Source: Phyllobacterium calauticae
GTDB taxonomy: Bacteria > Pseudomonadota > Alphaproteobacteria > Rhizobiales > Rhizobiaceae
Length of the DNA stretch: 64,000 nt
Reading direction: 5' to 3'
NCBI RefSeq assembly: GCF_019991125.1
Contig: NZ_JAGENB010000001.1
Span: 186,001-250,000 of the forward strand
Position numbers and translations under genes: made by a program. Of this stretch, positions 24,930-34,483 are shown one piece after another (positions within the stretch are counted from its first letter, which is position 1; each line of letters opens with the position of its first letter). The notes under the pieces are model-generated. The model was not told the DNA's origin and made no database searches. It saw only the letters and a program-made list of their open reading frames with translations.

Positions 24930-26329
24930 TTGGTCTCCTCCCCCACCGGGAAAGCGAGCACAGCGCGCAGCCCCGGAGCATTGTCCTGCAATTCCAGAGT
25001 GCCACCGTGCAATTTCATCACCGCCTTGGCAAGACTGAGACCCAGTCCTGACCCCGGTTGCGAACGGCTTTCCTCCAGGCGCACGAAACGCTCCGTGGCC
25101 CGATCCACCTGATCGGGCGGGATGCCCGGGCCATTGTCAGTGACAATCACCCGGATCGTGTGATCCTGCTTTTCCACAGCGAGGGATATTTCCACCGGCT
25201 TTTCACCGCCGCCGGCATATTTGATGGCGTTGTCGACCAGATTGGAGATGGTCTGCCCGACCAGTTCGCGGTTGATGCGGACCGGCGTTGCATCCTCCGC
25301 GCCCAGAACGAAACGGATGCCCGCCTCTTCGGCCGTGGGCTCGTACAGCTCATAGACGTCCTGCACGACCGTCGACAGCGGCAACAGCTCCATCGTCTCG
25401 GAGGAATAACCGGATTCCAGCCGCGAAATCATCAAAATGGCATTGAAAGTGCGGATCAGCTGGTCGGAATCGGCAATCATTCCGTCCAGCGCGGCCCGAT
25501 AGGCCTTGGTGGTCGTGGCATTGGCCAGGGCGGATTCCGCCCGGTTGTGCATGCGGGTCAGCGGTGTCTTGAGGTCATGCGCGATGTTGTCGGAGACATG
25601 GCGCACCCCCTCGTTCAATTCCTGGATACGCGCCAGCATGCCGTTGAGATTGGCGGCCAGACGGTCGAACTCATCGCCCGACCCGCTGACCGGCAGGCGT
25701 CCGGCGAGATCGCCGCCCATGATGCGCTGCGACGCGGCGGAAACCTCATCGATCCGGTGCAATGCGCGCCGCCCGACGAAAAACCAGATCAGAAACGCAC
25801 CGACGCCCATGATGCCCAGCGCCGCGCCGAGCGAGCGCCGGACCACGAGCCGGATCTTTTCCGGCTCGCCCAGATCGCGGCCGACCATGACGCGGATGCC
25901 ATTGGGCATGACGATCACCCGCGCGATGGCGGTATGCACCTGCGGATCGCTGCTGGTTTCGCCATAGCGTTCATAGGCAATCGGCCGCTCGATCCAGCCG
26001 TCGGTCTGCAGAACACCCGCCTCGATGCTCTGCACATTGCCGGCGACGATGCGTCCGGCGGGATCGGCGACGAGATAGAGATAGGCGCCGGGCTGACGGC
26101 TGCGCCGGTCAACCGAGCGCACAAGACCGGCAATGCCGGCGCGCTGATAGGACTGGCCGACGCTTTCGACCTCCTCGTTGACGGCGGCTTCAGTCTGGGA
26201 TGTGAGAAGATTGACGGAAAGACTGGTCATGTAGAAGACCAGCACGATGGCGCAAACGGTAAAAAGCAGAAGATACAGCGCTGACAGCCGGACGGCTGTC
26301 ATTTTCATCATGGCAAGAAAGCGGCTCAT
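24926..26329 (-). CDS. HAMP-domain sensor histidine kinase
   Basis: A 467-residue sensor kinase: membrane helix at about 14-36, a periplasmic domain, second helix at about 165-186, HAMP (about 187-240), HisKA with VSDNIAHDLKTPLTRM (His251) and HATPase with NAIKYAGG, DNGPGIPPD and GSGLGLSLAK. The signal is unknown. It overlaps the response regulator gene upstream and glnE downstream by four bases each, so the three are translated together. The same order (degP, regulator, kinase, glnE) is remembered from Sinorhizobium. An envelope-stress input is suggested by degP but not shown. Confidence 0.93.
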   Translation of the reverse strand: MSRFLAMMKMTAVRLSALYLLLFTVCAIVLVFYMTSLSVNLLTSQTEAAVNEEVESVGQSYQRAGIAGLVRSVDRRSRQPGAYLYLVADPAGRIVAGNVQSIEAGVLQTDGWIERPIAYERYGETSSDPQVHTAIARVIVMPNGIRVMVGRDLGEPEKIRLVVRRSLGAALGIMGVGAFLIWFFVGRRALHRIDEVSAASQRIMGGDLAGRLPVSGSGDEFDRLAANLNGMLARIQELNEGVRHVSDNIAHDLKTPLTRMHNRAESALANATTTKAYRAALDGMIADSDQLIRTFNAILMISRLESGYSSETMELLPLSTVVQDVYELYEPTAEEAGIRFVLGAEDATPVRINRELVGQTISNLVDNAIKYAGGGEKPVEISLAVEKQDHTIRVIVTDNGPGIPPDQVDRATERFVRLEESRSQPGSGLGLSLAKAVMKLHGGTLELQDNAPGLRAVLAFPVGEETK

Positions 26330-27012
26330 GCATCGATTCCGCCAGCCTTGAGCATGTAGCCGGCGCCGCGCACCGTGTGCAGCAGGGGCGTGTCGAAACC
26401 TTTCTCGATCTTGCCGCGCAGGCGCGAGACATGCACGTCGATCACATTGGTCTGCGGGTCGAAATGATAATCCCAGACATGCTCGAGCAGCATGGTGCGG
26501 GTCACCACCTGACCGGAGTGACGCATCAGATACTCCAGCAGGCGGAATTCACGCGGCTGCAGGACAATGGCCTGGCCGGCGCGCTTGGCCGTGTGGGACA
26601 GGCGGTCGAGTTCCAGATCGCCGACCCGGTACATGGTTTCCGCCTCTTTCGGGCTGGAACGGCGCTGCAGCACTTCGATGCGCGCCAGCAATTCCGAGAA
26701 TGCATAGGGTTTGGTGAGATAATCATCGCCGCCGGCGCGCAGGCCGGTCACCCGGTCATCCACCTGCCCCAGCGCGGAAAGAATGAGCGCCGGCGTATCG
26801 ATGCCCTGGGCGCGCAGGGCGGCGACAACGGATAGGCCGTCACGGCGCGGCAGCATGCGGTCAACGATCAGCGCATCATAGCTGCCCTGCTCCGCCAGGG
26901 TATAGCCGGTCTCGCCATCGCCTGCCAGATCGGCGGAGTGCCCGGCCTCGGCAAAGGCCTTTTCCAGATAACGGGCCGCTTCACGGTCATCTTCAATAAC
27001 GAGAATTTTCAT
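26326..27012 (-). CDS. OmpR-family response regulator
   Basis: A 228-residue regulator. The receiver domain starts MKILVIEDDREAARYL, has the phospho-acceptor in YDALIVDRMLPRRDG (Asp51), the switch Ser in ALILSALG and the Lys in YLTKPYAFSELLAR. A winged-helix DNA-binding domain of OmpR type follows (about 125-225) with EFRLLEYLMRHSGQVVTRTM and TVRGAGYML. ATG 27012 is preferred over ATG 27021. Partner of the overlapping kinase gene; it may also act on degP upstream, which is separated by a hairpin. Confidence 0.94.
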   Translation of the reverse strand: MKILVIEDDREAARYLEKAFAEAGHSADLAGDGETGYTLAEQGSYDALIVDRMLPRRDGLSVVAALRAQGIDTPALILSALGQVDDRVTGLRAGGDDYLTKPYAFSELLARIEVLQRRSSPKEAETMYRVGDLELDRLSHTAKRAGQAIVLQPREFRLLEYLMRHSGQVVTRTMLLEHVWDYHFDPQTNVIDVHVSRLRGKIEKGFDTPLLHTVRGAGYMLKAGGIDA

Positions 27013-27080
27013 GACGTTCATTCTAAGCCGGTTTTGAGACAGAGGTAAGCACCATAGCAATGGCACCCTTTACGGCAAGC

Positions 27081-27111
27081 GGGCAGCAGATCTGTCGACA
27101 ATCTGCTGCCC
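27081..27111 (-). terminator. Stem-loop between degP and the response regulator
   Basis: GGGCAGCAGAT and ATCTGCTGCCC form a perfect 11-bp stem with a 9-nt loop, 60 bases after the degP stop. The U-run is weak on the minus strand, so it may attenuate rather than fully stop transcription. Confidence 0.6.
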
Positions 27112-27169
27112 TTTGCTTTGGCGCTAACGGGGGACAGGTGCAGCGCCGCTGCAATCCTATCCGGTCCGC

Positions 27170-28705
27170 TTAGCCCTGGTTGATGGGCAGGGCCACGAAC
27201 CGCGACTGGTCGTTGGTCTGCACCTGCAGGAGAACGGCCTTGCGTCCGCTCTTCGTCGCTTCAGCAATCGCCGCATCGATGTCGGAGCCGCTCTTGACCG
27301 GCTTGTTGTTGACCGAGACGATGATGTCGCCGGTTGTGATGCCCTTGTCGGCGGCATCGCCGGAGCGATCCACATCGGTCACCACGACACCCTTGCCATC
27401 GTCGGAAGGAACAACCGTCAGGCCGTAATCATCCAGCACCGAAGCCGGATCCTGATGCTTGCCGCCGCTGTCCTTGTTCGATGCCTGCTTGTCATCGCCG
27501 GGCATCGACTTGATCGACACGTTGAGCGACTTGGCCTCGCCCTTGCGCCAGACGGTCAGTTCGGCATCCTTGCCCGGATTGATCGCGGCAATCTTCTTGG
27601 CCAGATCGCGGGGATCGGAGACCGTCTCGCCATTGACGGCGGTGATCACGTCGCCCGACTGGATACCGGCCTTGGCAGCGGGTCCATCGGACTGCGGTTC
27701 GGCAACCAGCGCACCCTTCTCTTCGGAAAGGCCAAGCGATTCGGCGATTTCCTTGCTGACCGGCTGTATCTGCACGCCGATCCAGCCACGGGAGACGGTA
27801 CCGGTCTTGATCAGTTGGTCGACGACCATCTTGGCCGTCGTCGACGGGATGGCAAAGGCGATGCCGACGCTGCCGCCGGACGGCGAATAGATCGCGGTGT
27901 TGATGCCGACGACTTCACCGTTCAGGTTGAAAGCCGGACCGCCGGAATTGCCCTTGTTGACGGCCGCATCGATCTGCAGGAAGTCATCATAAGGACCGGC
28001 GCCGATATCGCGGCCGCGCGCCGAAATGATACCGGCCGTCACCGTGCCGCCGAGACCGAAGGGATTGCCGACCGCAACGACCCACTGGCCGACACGCATC
28101 TTGTTGTCATCGCCGAAGGACACGTAGGTGAACTTGCGCTTGTCGTCGACCTTGAGAACGGCGAGATCGGTACGCTTGTCCTTACCGATCAGCTTGGCAT
28201 CGAGTTCGGTGCCGTCATTGAGTACAACGGTGTAGGTGCTGCCGTCTTCGACCACATGGTCATTGGTGACGAGATAGCCATCCTCCGAAATGAAGAAGCC
28301 CGAGCCCTGGGCGGTGGGACGCATGCGGTCCGGACGGTTCTGGTGATCGCGCGGACCCTTGCGCGGCTGCATGCCGCGCTGGCCGTTCGGGCCGCCGAAT
28401 TCATAGAAGAAGCGCTTGAGCGGATGATTGTCGGGAAGCTGGTCGAAGCCGGGAATGCCCGAACCGTCATCGGCGGTCTGCTGGACGGAACTCTTCACCC
28501 GGACGCTGACAACAGCGGGGCTCACCTTTTCAACGACATCGGCAAAGCCGGGCTGCTGCGCGCCGTCTACACGCACGGCTTCAGCCTGCGCAGGCACAAC
28601 GGCAGCGAGCGGGCCTGTGGCCAGCAGTCCCCCGGCGAGCGCCGAGGCGAGCAGCGCGGCAGCAATGCCCTTGCGGTATGTGGAGGACGTACGATTGTTA
28701 GACAT
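27170..28705 (-). CDS. degP: DegP/HtrA periplasmic serine protease
   Basis: A 511-residue Do-like protease and chaperone of the periplasm. A Sec signal peptide ends near AQAEA (residue 40-42). The trypsin-like domain has the triad His150 (LVTNDHVV), Asp180 (RTDLAVLKV) and Ser254 (GNSGGPAF), followed by two PDZ domains (about 290-380 and 425-505). The insert rich in Asp/Arg before the catalytic His (residues 105-130) is the LA-type loop. ATG 28705 follows AAGGAGAAAG. In rhizobia degP lies next to cytochrome c maturation genes; here a metallo-hydrolase gene on the other strand sits between them. Confidence 0.95.
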   Translation of the reverse strand: MSNNRTSSTYRKGIAAALLASALAGGLLATGPLAAVVPAQAEAVRVDGAQQPGFADVVEKVSPAVVSVRVKSSVQQTADDGSGIPGFDQLPDNHPLKRFFYEFGGPNGQRGMQPRKGPRDHQNRPDRMRPTAQGSGFFISEDGYLVTNDHVVEDGSTYTVVLNDGTELDAKLIGKDKRTDLAVLKVDDKRKFTYVSFGDDNKMRVGQWVVAVGNPFGLGGTVTAGIISARGRDIGAGPYDDFLQIDAAVNKGNSGGPAFNLNGEVVGINTAIYSPSGGSVGIAFAIPSTTAKMVVDQLIKTGTVSRGWIGVQIQPVSKEIAESLGLSEEKGALVAEPQSDGPAAKAGIQSGDVITAVNGETVSDPRDLAKKIAAINPGKDAELTVWRKGEAKSLNVSIKSMPGDDKQASNKDSGGKHQDPASVLDDYGLTVVPSDDGKGVVVTDVDRSGDAADKGITTGDIIVSVNNKPVKSGSDIDAAIAEATKSGRKAVLLQVQTNDQSRFVALPINQG

Positions 28706-28860
28706 AAAACTTTCTCCTTGGACGCCCGATCGGAAATCCGACCGTTTAATAACCAACAGTGATACAGATAAGAACGTTACGCCGCCATTTCCGCAACATG
28801 ACAAATTTGTAAGATAATTTTCTGGCGCTGCGATTCGTCAGCCACTGGAGGATAGCCCAT

Positions 28861-29757
28861 ATGCCATCAATGCCACCGCTCGGATCCACAATGCGTACGC
28901 ACCAGCCCTATCCGGGCGTTTATGCATTTTACGATGGCAGGATAGACGGCGCGCGCGCCTATTCCGCCGATCCGAACTGGCTGGATGACGGAGCCTATAC
29001 GCTTGGCCTGTGTTCCTACGCCATCGTTTCCGGCGAGGAAGCTCTGGTTTATGACACCAGTATTTCAAACCAGCATGCGGCGCTGATCCGCAACACGCTG
29101 CAGGAGGCAGGCGTGCGGCACATCCGCGTGGTGCTCAGCCACTGGCATGTGGATCATGTGGCAGGCAATGCGGTGTTTGCCGATTGCGAGATCATCGCCA
29201 ATGTCCTGACGGCCAAGGCGCTTACCGACAACAGGCAACGGCTGGAGAACGGCACGCCGCCCATCCGGCCGCTGGTCATGCCCAACAGCATCTTCACGGG
29301 CGAGCGCGACCTGAAGATCGGCGACATCGCGGTGCAACTGCGTCACGTGGATATTCACAGCCATGACGGCACGGTGATGATCCTGCCGCATCTGAAGCTG
29401 CTGTTTGCCGGCGACGCGCTGGAAGAGCCGATCACCTATGTGGCGGAACCGAACCGGCTGGAAAACCACCTGCTCGATCTGGAACGGATTTCAACCTGGG
29501 ATATCGAAAAAATTCTGCCCAATCACGGCGCGGAGAATGTGATCGTGGCCGGCGGCTATGGACCGGAACTGATTGCCGCCACGGGGCGCTATGTCAGCAA
29601 GCTGATGCGCCTGCGCAACGAGCCGGAGCTGGCTGGCGATGACCTGCAGGCGTTTACCGCGGATGATTTCCGTTCGGGCGTGCTGACCTATTACGCACCC
29701 TACGAGCCGGTCCACAGGCAGAATGTGGAATCGGTCATCGGCGCGCATCGCAAATAG
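28861..29757 (+). CDS. Metallo-beta-lactamase superfamily hydrolase
   Basis: A 298-residue cytoplasmic MBL-fold protein. The zinc motif HxHxDH is seen in LSHWHVDHVAGN (His94, His96, Asp98, His99); later ligands are likely His in HVDIHSHDG and Asp in LLFAGDALEEP. The substrate is unknown; such stand-alone enzymes act on thioesters, lactones or other esters, so this should not be read as antibiotic resistance. Starts at ATG 28861 after TGGAGGATAG. It is transcribed alone, opposite to degP upstream and ccmH downstream. Confidence 0.9.
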   Translation: MPSMPPLGSTMRTHQPYPGVYAFYDGRIDGARAYSADPNWLDDGAYTLGLCSYAIVSGEEALVYDTSISNQHAALIRNTLQEAGVRHIRVVLSHWHVDHVAGNAVFADCEIIANVLTAKALTDNRQRLENGTPPIRPLVMPNSIFTGERDLKIGDIAVQLRHVDIHSHDGTVMILPHLKLLFAGDALEEPITYVAEPNRLENHLLDLERISTWDIEKILPNHGAENVIVAGGYGPELIAATGRYVSKLMRLRNEPELAGDDLQAFTADDFRSGVLTYYAPYEPVHRQNVESVIGAHRK

Positions 29758-29767
29758 CGGTTGCGGA

Positions 29768-30247
29768 TCAATCGTTGGAAGCAGCCAGGAGTTTCTTGAG
29801 CTGCTTCTTTTCGCTGTCGGACAGCGGCGCCGTTTCCAGAGGAGAACGGCGGCGGCGGCGAATCGAAACCACGATGGCGATTGCACCGGCAACCAGCGCC
29901 GCAACGGGAAAACCCCACAGCAGGATCGTGCTCAGCATCAGGCGCGGCTTCAACAGGACGAATTCGCCGTAGCGGGCGACGATGAAATCGAGCACCTGCT
30001 CGTCCGTATCGCCTGCCGTCAGCCGTTCACGCACCAGCACACGCAAATCCCTGGCCAGGTCCGCGTTGGAATCATCGATCGACTGGTTCTGGCACACCAT
30101 GCAGCGCAGCTCGGTGGACAGGGTGCGCGCCCGTGTCTCCAGTGCCGGGTTGGCCAGCATCTCGTCGGGCGAGACGGCGCGTGCGCCGGTCGCCGCGAAG
30201 CTCAGGGCCGTCAGCAACAGCAAAACCGCGGCGAGCGCGCGCCTCAT
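29768..30247 (-). CDS. ccmH: Cytochrome c maturation protein CcmH (CycL)
   Basis: A 159-residue membrane-anchored thiol oxidoreductase that helps keep apocytochrome c CxxCH cysteines reduced for heme attachment. Signal peptide at the N-terminus (cleavage near ARA), redox motif [10 protein letters not shown] (Cys49, Cys52), the family segment [17 protein letters not shown], and one C-terminal membrane helix (about 105-126). Its start overlaps the ccmF stop by four bases. Last gene of ccmI-E-F-H. Confidence 0.96.
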   Translation of the reverse strand: MRRALAAVLLLLTALSFAATGARAVSPDEMLANPALETRARTLSTELRCMVCQNQSIDDSNADLARDLRVLVRERLTAGDTDEQVLDFIVARYGEFVLLKPRLMLSTILLWGFPVAALVAGAIAIVVSIRRRRRSPLETAPLSDSEKKQLKKLLAASND

Positions 30248-32238
30248 GCCACGGCTCCCCTCGCCCGCTGCGGCTTGGCAGCTTTTGCCTTGCCGGGTGC
30301 GCCGACCCGCAGGCGCCGGTCAGCCAGGGACATGGCGCCGCCGGCCATCATCACCAGCGCGCCGAGCCAGATCAGCGTGACATAGGGTTTCCACCAGACG
30401 CGCACGACCATGCCGCCATCCGGCGTGGCGTCGCCCAGCGAGACATAGAGCTGGCTGAAGAGGAATGTCTTGATGCCCGCCTCGGTGGTCTGCATCTTGC
30501 GCACGGGGTAGAAGCGCTTGGACGACATCATCGTGTCCACCTCCCGCGCCGCGCTGTCGAGGATGGTGAACTTGCCCTGATCCTCGGTGAAATTCGAATC
30601 CTTGACCGGATCGATGCGCTCAAAGCGCAGCGTGTAATCGGCGACCCGGATGGTCTGGCCCGGCTTCATCACCGTCACGTCTTCCGTGGCAAAGGTCGAG
30701 ACGACAACGATGCCCAGGAGGGTGACGCCAAGGCCGAAATGGGCGAAGGCCGTGCCGAACACCGATTTCGGCAGGCCGGCCAGCCGCCGCAGCATGACGC
30801 TGACGGGTGCCTTGCCAAAACCGGCTTTCAGGGAAAGATCGGTGAGTGCGCCCAGCATCAGCCAGAACGCCAGGCCGATGCCGAACGCCGAGAAGATCGC
30901 CGTGCCCGAGGTCTTGTAGAGAACCACGGCCACCACCAGCAGGGCGAGGAAGAATGCCATCATCAGCCGCTGGGCGACGCCGAGAATATCACCGCGCTTC
31001 CATGCCATAAGCGGTCCGAATGGCACGGCGGCAAGCAGCGGGATCATCAGCGGACCAAAGGTCATGTTGAAAAACGGCGGCCCGACGGAAATCTTTTCGC
31101 CGGTCAATGTTTCCAGGAGCAGCGGATAGAGCGTACCGATCAGCACGGTTGCAGCAGCCGTCGTCAGGAAGAGGTTGTTGAACACCAGCGCCCCTTCCCG
31201 CGAGATCGGCTGGAACAGGCCGCCCGGCGCGAGCGTCTGGGCGCGGCGTGCGAACAGCGCCAGCGATCCGCCGATGAAAAGCACGAGAATGGCAAGAATG
31301 AACAGGCCGCGGCCCGGATCGGTGGCAAAGGTATGCACCGAGGTCAGGACGCCCGAGCGGACGAGGAAGGTGCCGAGCAGCGACAGGGAGAAGGTCAGGA
31401 TGGCCAGCAGCACCGTCCAGATTTTCAGGGCCGAGCGCTTTTCCATCACCAGGGCCGAGTGCAGCAGCGCCGTTCCCGCCAGCCACGGCATGAACGAGGC
31501 GTTTTCAACCGGGTCCCAGAACCACCAGCCGCCCCAGCCAAGCTCGTAATAGGCCCAGTAGGAACCCATGGCGATGCCGCCGGTCAGGAACATCCAGGCT
31601 GTCAGCGTCCATGGCCGCACCCAGCGCGCCCAGGCGGCGTCGATACGCCCGTCGATGAGCGCTGCCACGGCAAAGGAGAAGCAGACGGAAAAGCCGACAT
31701 AGCCGAGGTAAAGCAGCGGCGGATGGATGGCGAGACCAATGTCCTGCAGGATCGGGTTGAGGTCCTGCCCTTCGATCGGCGCGGGACTGGTGCGTGTGAA
31801 CGGATTGGATGTGGCAACGATGAACAGCAGGAAGGCCGAGCCGATCCAGGCCTGCACGCCCAGCACATTGGCTTTGAGCGAAGGCGGCAGATTGTTGCCG
31901 AAAAAGGCAACCAGTGCGCTGAAGAACGTCAGGATGAGCACCCACAGCAGCATGGAGCCTTCATGGTTGCCCCAGACGCCGGTGATCTTGTACAGCATCG
32001 GCTTTTGCGAATGCGAGTTCTCCCAGACATTCTGCAGGGAGAAATCCGACACGATGTAGGCGGATGTCAGTGCGACAAAGGCAAGTGCGATCAGGGCAAA
32101 GACCGTGAAGGCAGCAGGAACGGCAACGGCCATCATGCGGTCGTCATTGCGCCGCGCACCCCACACGGGCACCACGGCCTGCACGATGGACAGGGCGAGC
32201 GCCAGAACCAGTGCGAAATGTCCGAGCTCAACGGTCAT
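30244..32238 (-). CDS. ccmF: Heme lyase CcmF (CycK)
   Basis: A 664-residue polytopic membrane protein of the cytochrome c synthetase complex. The tryptophan-rich WWD heme-handling motif is [18 protein letters not shown] (around residue 235-252) and conserved histidines flank it ([11 protein letters not shown] near residue 90; an HS pair after the WWD). About 14-15 membrane helices are expected. Overlaps ccmE upstream and ccmH downstream by four bases. Confidence 0.97.
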   Translation of the reverse strand: MTVELGHFALVLALALSIVQAVVPVWGARRNDDRMMAVAVPAAFTVFALIALAFVALTSAYIVSDFSLQNVWENSHSQKPMLYKITGVWGNHEGSMLLWVLILTFFSALVAFFGNNLPPSLKANVLGVQAWIGSAFLLFIVATSNPFTRTSPAPIEGQDLNPILQDIGLAIHPPLLYLGYVGFSVCFSFAVAALIDGRIDAAWARWVRPWTLTAWMFLTGGIAMGSYWAYYELGWGGWWFWDPVENASFMPWLAGTALLHSALVMEKRSALKIWTVLLAILTFSLSLLGTFLVRSGVLTSVHTFATDPGRGLFILAILVLFIGGSLALFARRAQTLAPGGLFQPISREGALVFNNLFLTTAAATVLIGTLYPLLLETLTGEKISVGPPFFNMTFGPLMIPLLAAVPFGPLMAWKRGDILGVAQRLMMAFFLALLVVAVVLYKTSGTAIFSAFGIGLAFWLMLGALTDLSLKAGFGKAPVSVMLRRLAGLPKSVFGTAFAHFGLGVTLLGIVVVSTFATEDVTVMKPGQTIRVADYTLRFERIDPVKDSNFTEDQGKFTILDSAAREVDTMMSSKRFYPVRKMQTTEAGIKTFLFSQLYVSLGDATPDGGMVVRVWWKPYVTLIWLGALVMMAGGAMSLADRRLRVGAPGKAKAAKPQRARGAVA

Positions 32239-32681
32239 GGCTGCTTGTTCTCCCCCTGCCAGACGCCCTTGGCCTTCAGACTGTCGGCAACTTCCTTGGG
32301 CATATAGTTTTCATCATGCTTGGCAAGCACACTGTCCGCCTGAAACGCGCCGCCCGGCGCAAACGTGCCCTCGATCACCACGCCCTGATCCTCGCGGAAG
32401 AGATCGGGAAGGATACCGTTATAGGTCACGGGAACGCTCTTGATGTGATCGGTGACGGCAAAGGTGATCCGTGTGCCCGTGCCGCGCACCACACTGCCCT
32501 TTTCAACCAGGCCGCCCAGCCGGAACCGCGATTCCGACTGCAGGTCCGCAGCGGCGATATCCGACGGCATGCGGAAAAACGCGATCCGCTGCTGCAGCGC
32601 AAACAGCACCAGGCCGGCCGCGCAGGCCAGCACCACCAGGGCGCCGCCGATCACCGAAAGCCGTTTCTGCTTGCGCGTCAT
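32235..32681 (-). CDS. ccmE: Heme chaperone CcmE (CycJ)
   Basis: A 148-residue membrane-anchored periplasmic heme chaperone. N-terminal membrane helix (about 8-30) and an OB-fold with the covalent heme site [10 protein letters not shown] (His122, Tyr126). Its length is normal. Shares one base with the ccmI stop region, consistent with a single transcript. Confidence 0.97.
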   Translation of the reverse strand: MTRKQKRLSVIGGALVVLACAAGLVLFALQQRIAFFRMPSDIAAADLQSESRFRLGGLVEKGSVVRGTGTRITFAVTDHIKSVPVTYNGILPDLFREDQGVVIEGTFAPGGAFQADSVLAKHDENYMPKEVADSLKAKGVWQGENKQP

Positions 32682-33859
32682 TATTTCTTCTCCCGCGGCG
32701 TGTCGCCGGGCTGTTCCACCAGGCCCAGATCATCGGCGACTGCGTCGAGACGCGCAACCTTGTCGGCGCTCAACACTTTGCGAGCATTCGCCAGCGCTTC
32801 CAGCGCATCGTTGGGGCGGTTGAGAACCACATAGGACCGGACCAGCTTTTCCCAGCCCTCGACATCGTCGGGTGATTGCTTGAGTTTTTCGGCAAGGCTG
32901 GAGACCATGCCCTCGATCATGGCGGCGCGATCCTGCACATTCATCCCGGCCGCCGCCTCGACCTGCGACGCATCGGGACCTGTCGCCCTGTCGATGTCGC
33001 TGACATCGGGCGCATCGCCGGCGATCTCCTTGTCGAGCCGTGTCAACGCCGCCTGCGCCTCGTCGCGCCACGGCACGTCGCTGGGTGCATCGACCAGCAG
33101 CTTGCGGATCAGGTCGCGCGATTCAACCAGCTTGCCCTGCTGCATCCAGCCGTTGATGATGAAGAACTGCGGGCGCATATCGCCGGGATTGAGCGTGAGC
33201 GCCCGGTTGAAACTGGCTTCCGCCTCGGGCGTCATCGTGCCGCCTGCTACGGCGCTCAACGCTTCGCCCAGACCCATTTGGCGCGGACCGCTGTCGCCGT
33301 TCAGGCGGATGGCATTGCGGTATGCGGTCACCGCATCGGCGGGGCGTCCCGTGCGCAGGTAGATCGGCGCCAGCACTTCCCATCCCTGCCCGTCATCGGG
33401 ATTGAGGGTGAGATGCGCTTCGGCACGGGCAATCAGTTCGGCGGGTGTCGCCTGATCCGCCGGACGGGACAGGCGCTCGGCCAGCGGCTGCGCCGGCAGA
33501 TCCGGCGAGCCGGTCTTGGCATAAATGCTCCAGGAAAGCAGCGGGATGGCCAGTACGGTCACCAGCGTCAGCCATTCGCGGGTGGCGCTCTTCTGCGGGC
33601 GATAGACCGTTTTGTCGACTTCGGCGGCTGCCGCCGACTTCAGCAGACGCCGGCTGATTTCAGCGCGCGCCTGTTCGCTGCTGACCGCATCGATGATGCC
33701 GCGCTTCTCGTCAGCCTCCAGCTCCCGCAACTGGTCACGGTAAACCTCGACATCATATGTGTTGTCCGACACGCTTGTTTTGACGCGGCGTGTCAGCGGC
33801 AATAGCACCACGAGCGTTGCAATAACGGTCAACAGTGCGGCAGAAATCCAGAAAACCAT
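32681..33859 (-). CDS. ccmI: Apocytochrome c chaperone CcmI (CycH)
   Basis: A 392-residue bipartite membrane protein. Two membrane helices (about 4-22 and 95-113) flank a cytoplasmic leucine-zipper-like loop ([17 protein letters not shown]), and the periplasmic part has TPR repeats ([20 protein letters not shown] and later units) that bind apocytochrome c tails. The start [10 protein letters not shown] at ATG 33859 fits homologues; ATG 33871 and 33907 are in frame. First gene of the ccmIEFH operon. Confidence 0.94.
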   Translation of the reverse strand: MVFWISAALLTVIATLVVLLPLTRRVKTSVSDNTYDVEVYRDQLRELEADEKRGIIDAVSSEQARAEISRRLLKSAAAAEVDKTVYRPQKSATREWLTLVTVLAIPLLSWSIYAKTGSPDLPAQPLAERLSRPADQATPAELIARAEAHLTLNPDDGQGWEVLAPIYLRTGRPADAVTAYRNAIRLNGDSGPRQMGLGEALSAVAGGTMTPEAEASFNRALTLNPGDMRPQFFIINGWMQQGKLVESRDLIRKLLVDAPSDVPWRDEAQAALTRLDKEIAGDAPDVSDIDRATGPDASQVEAAAGMNVQDRAAMIEGMVSSLAEKLKQSPDDVEGWEKLVRSYVVLNRPNDALEALANARKVLSADKVARLDAVADDLGLVEQPGDTPREKK

Positions 33860-33957
33860 GCGTTGAGACATAGTCTGCAAGCGCCGTAAAATCCAAATGG
33901 ATTTCATGGCTAGGGCAATTCGCCGCAAAGCGGGCAAATGATCGGGCTATGGAAGCG

Positions 33958-34398
33958 TCAGATCAGCGGCGTCCAGCTGCCGTCTTCGTTGCGGCAGGCC
34001 GTCCCGCGGGACGTCTGCGGCGTTCCGTCGATGCGGATGGTGTGGGTATACTGGCGGCAGTTCTGCGAACCGACCTGATAGGGCTGCGCCGCCACCACTT
34101 CGCCGCTGCGGCTGCCCGAACTGTTCTTCCAGTCGACAGCCTTGCCGGCCGGCGAATATTCCAAAGCCTGATATTCGGCCTGAAGCGCGCTCTTGCGGTC
34201 AGCCGGATCGAGCGAAGCCGCCAGGCGGCTGCCGAGCAGGCCATTGCCGAGCGGCGCAAGCACGCCCGAGGTCGCCGGCTGGGACGATTTGCCGGTCAGG
34301 CGGGCAAAGGTGCCTCCGCCCTTGGCACCGGACGTGGTCGAACACGCGGAGAGAAGAAGAACGGCAACAAGCGAAAGAGCAATCTGGGATTTCATCAT
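33958..34398 (-). CDS. Surface-antigen-like lipoprotein (17-kDa antigen family)
   Basis: A 146-residue precursor with a lipobox LLLSACSTT (Cys at about residue 19), so it should be lipidated. The mature protein has the 17-kDa-antigen-like C-terminus: QALEYSPAGKAVDWKN then PYQVGSQNCRQYTHTI and RGTACRNEDGSW, with two conserved cysteines. Members are outer-membrane lipoproteins of alphaproteobacteria. ATG 34398 is chosen; ATG 34395 is equivalent. It stands between ccmI and feuQ and seems to be its own unit. Confidence 0.85.
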   Translation of the reverse strand: MMKSQIALSLVAVLLLSACSTTSGAKGGGTFARLTGKSSQPATSGVLAPLGNGLLGSRLAASLDPADRKSALQAEYQALEYSPAGKAVDWKNSSGSRSGEVVAAQPYQVGSQNCRQYTHTIRIDGTPQTSRGTACRNEDGSWTPLI

Positions 34399-34483
34399 GG
34401 GTCCGTTTTTACGGGGCCTCGCAACAAAGGCAATAGCTGGCAATTACTTATGACCCGATTGGGCGTGCGGTTGCAAGCGCCAT

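Noticed and set aside
28861-29757. Antibiotic-resistance metallo-beta-lactamase
   Set aside because: Only the fold's HxHxDH motif is shared; there is no signal peptide and the protein looks like a general cytoplasmic MBL-fold hydrolase.
30133-32307. 724-codon plus-strand open frame
   Set aside because: Antisense to ccmF, with low-complexity charged composition; the minus strand encodes unmistakable CcmF and CcmH.
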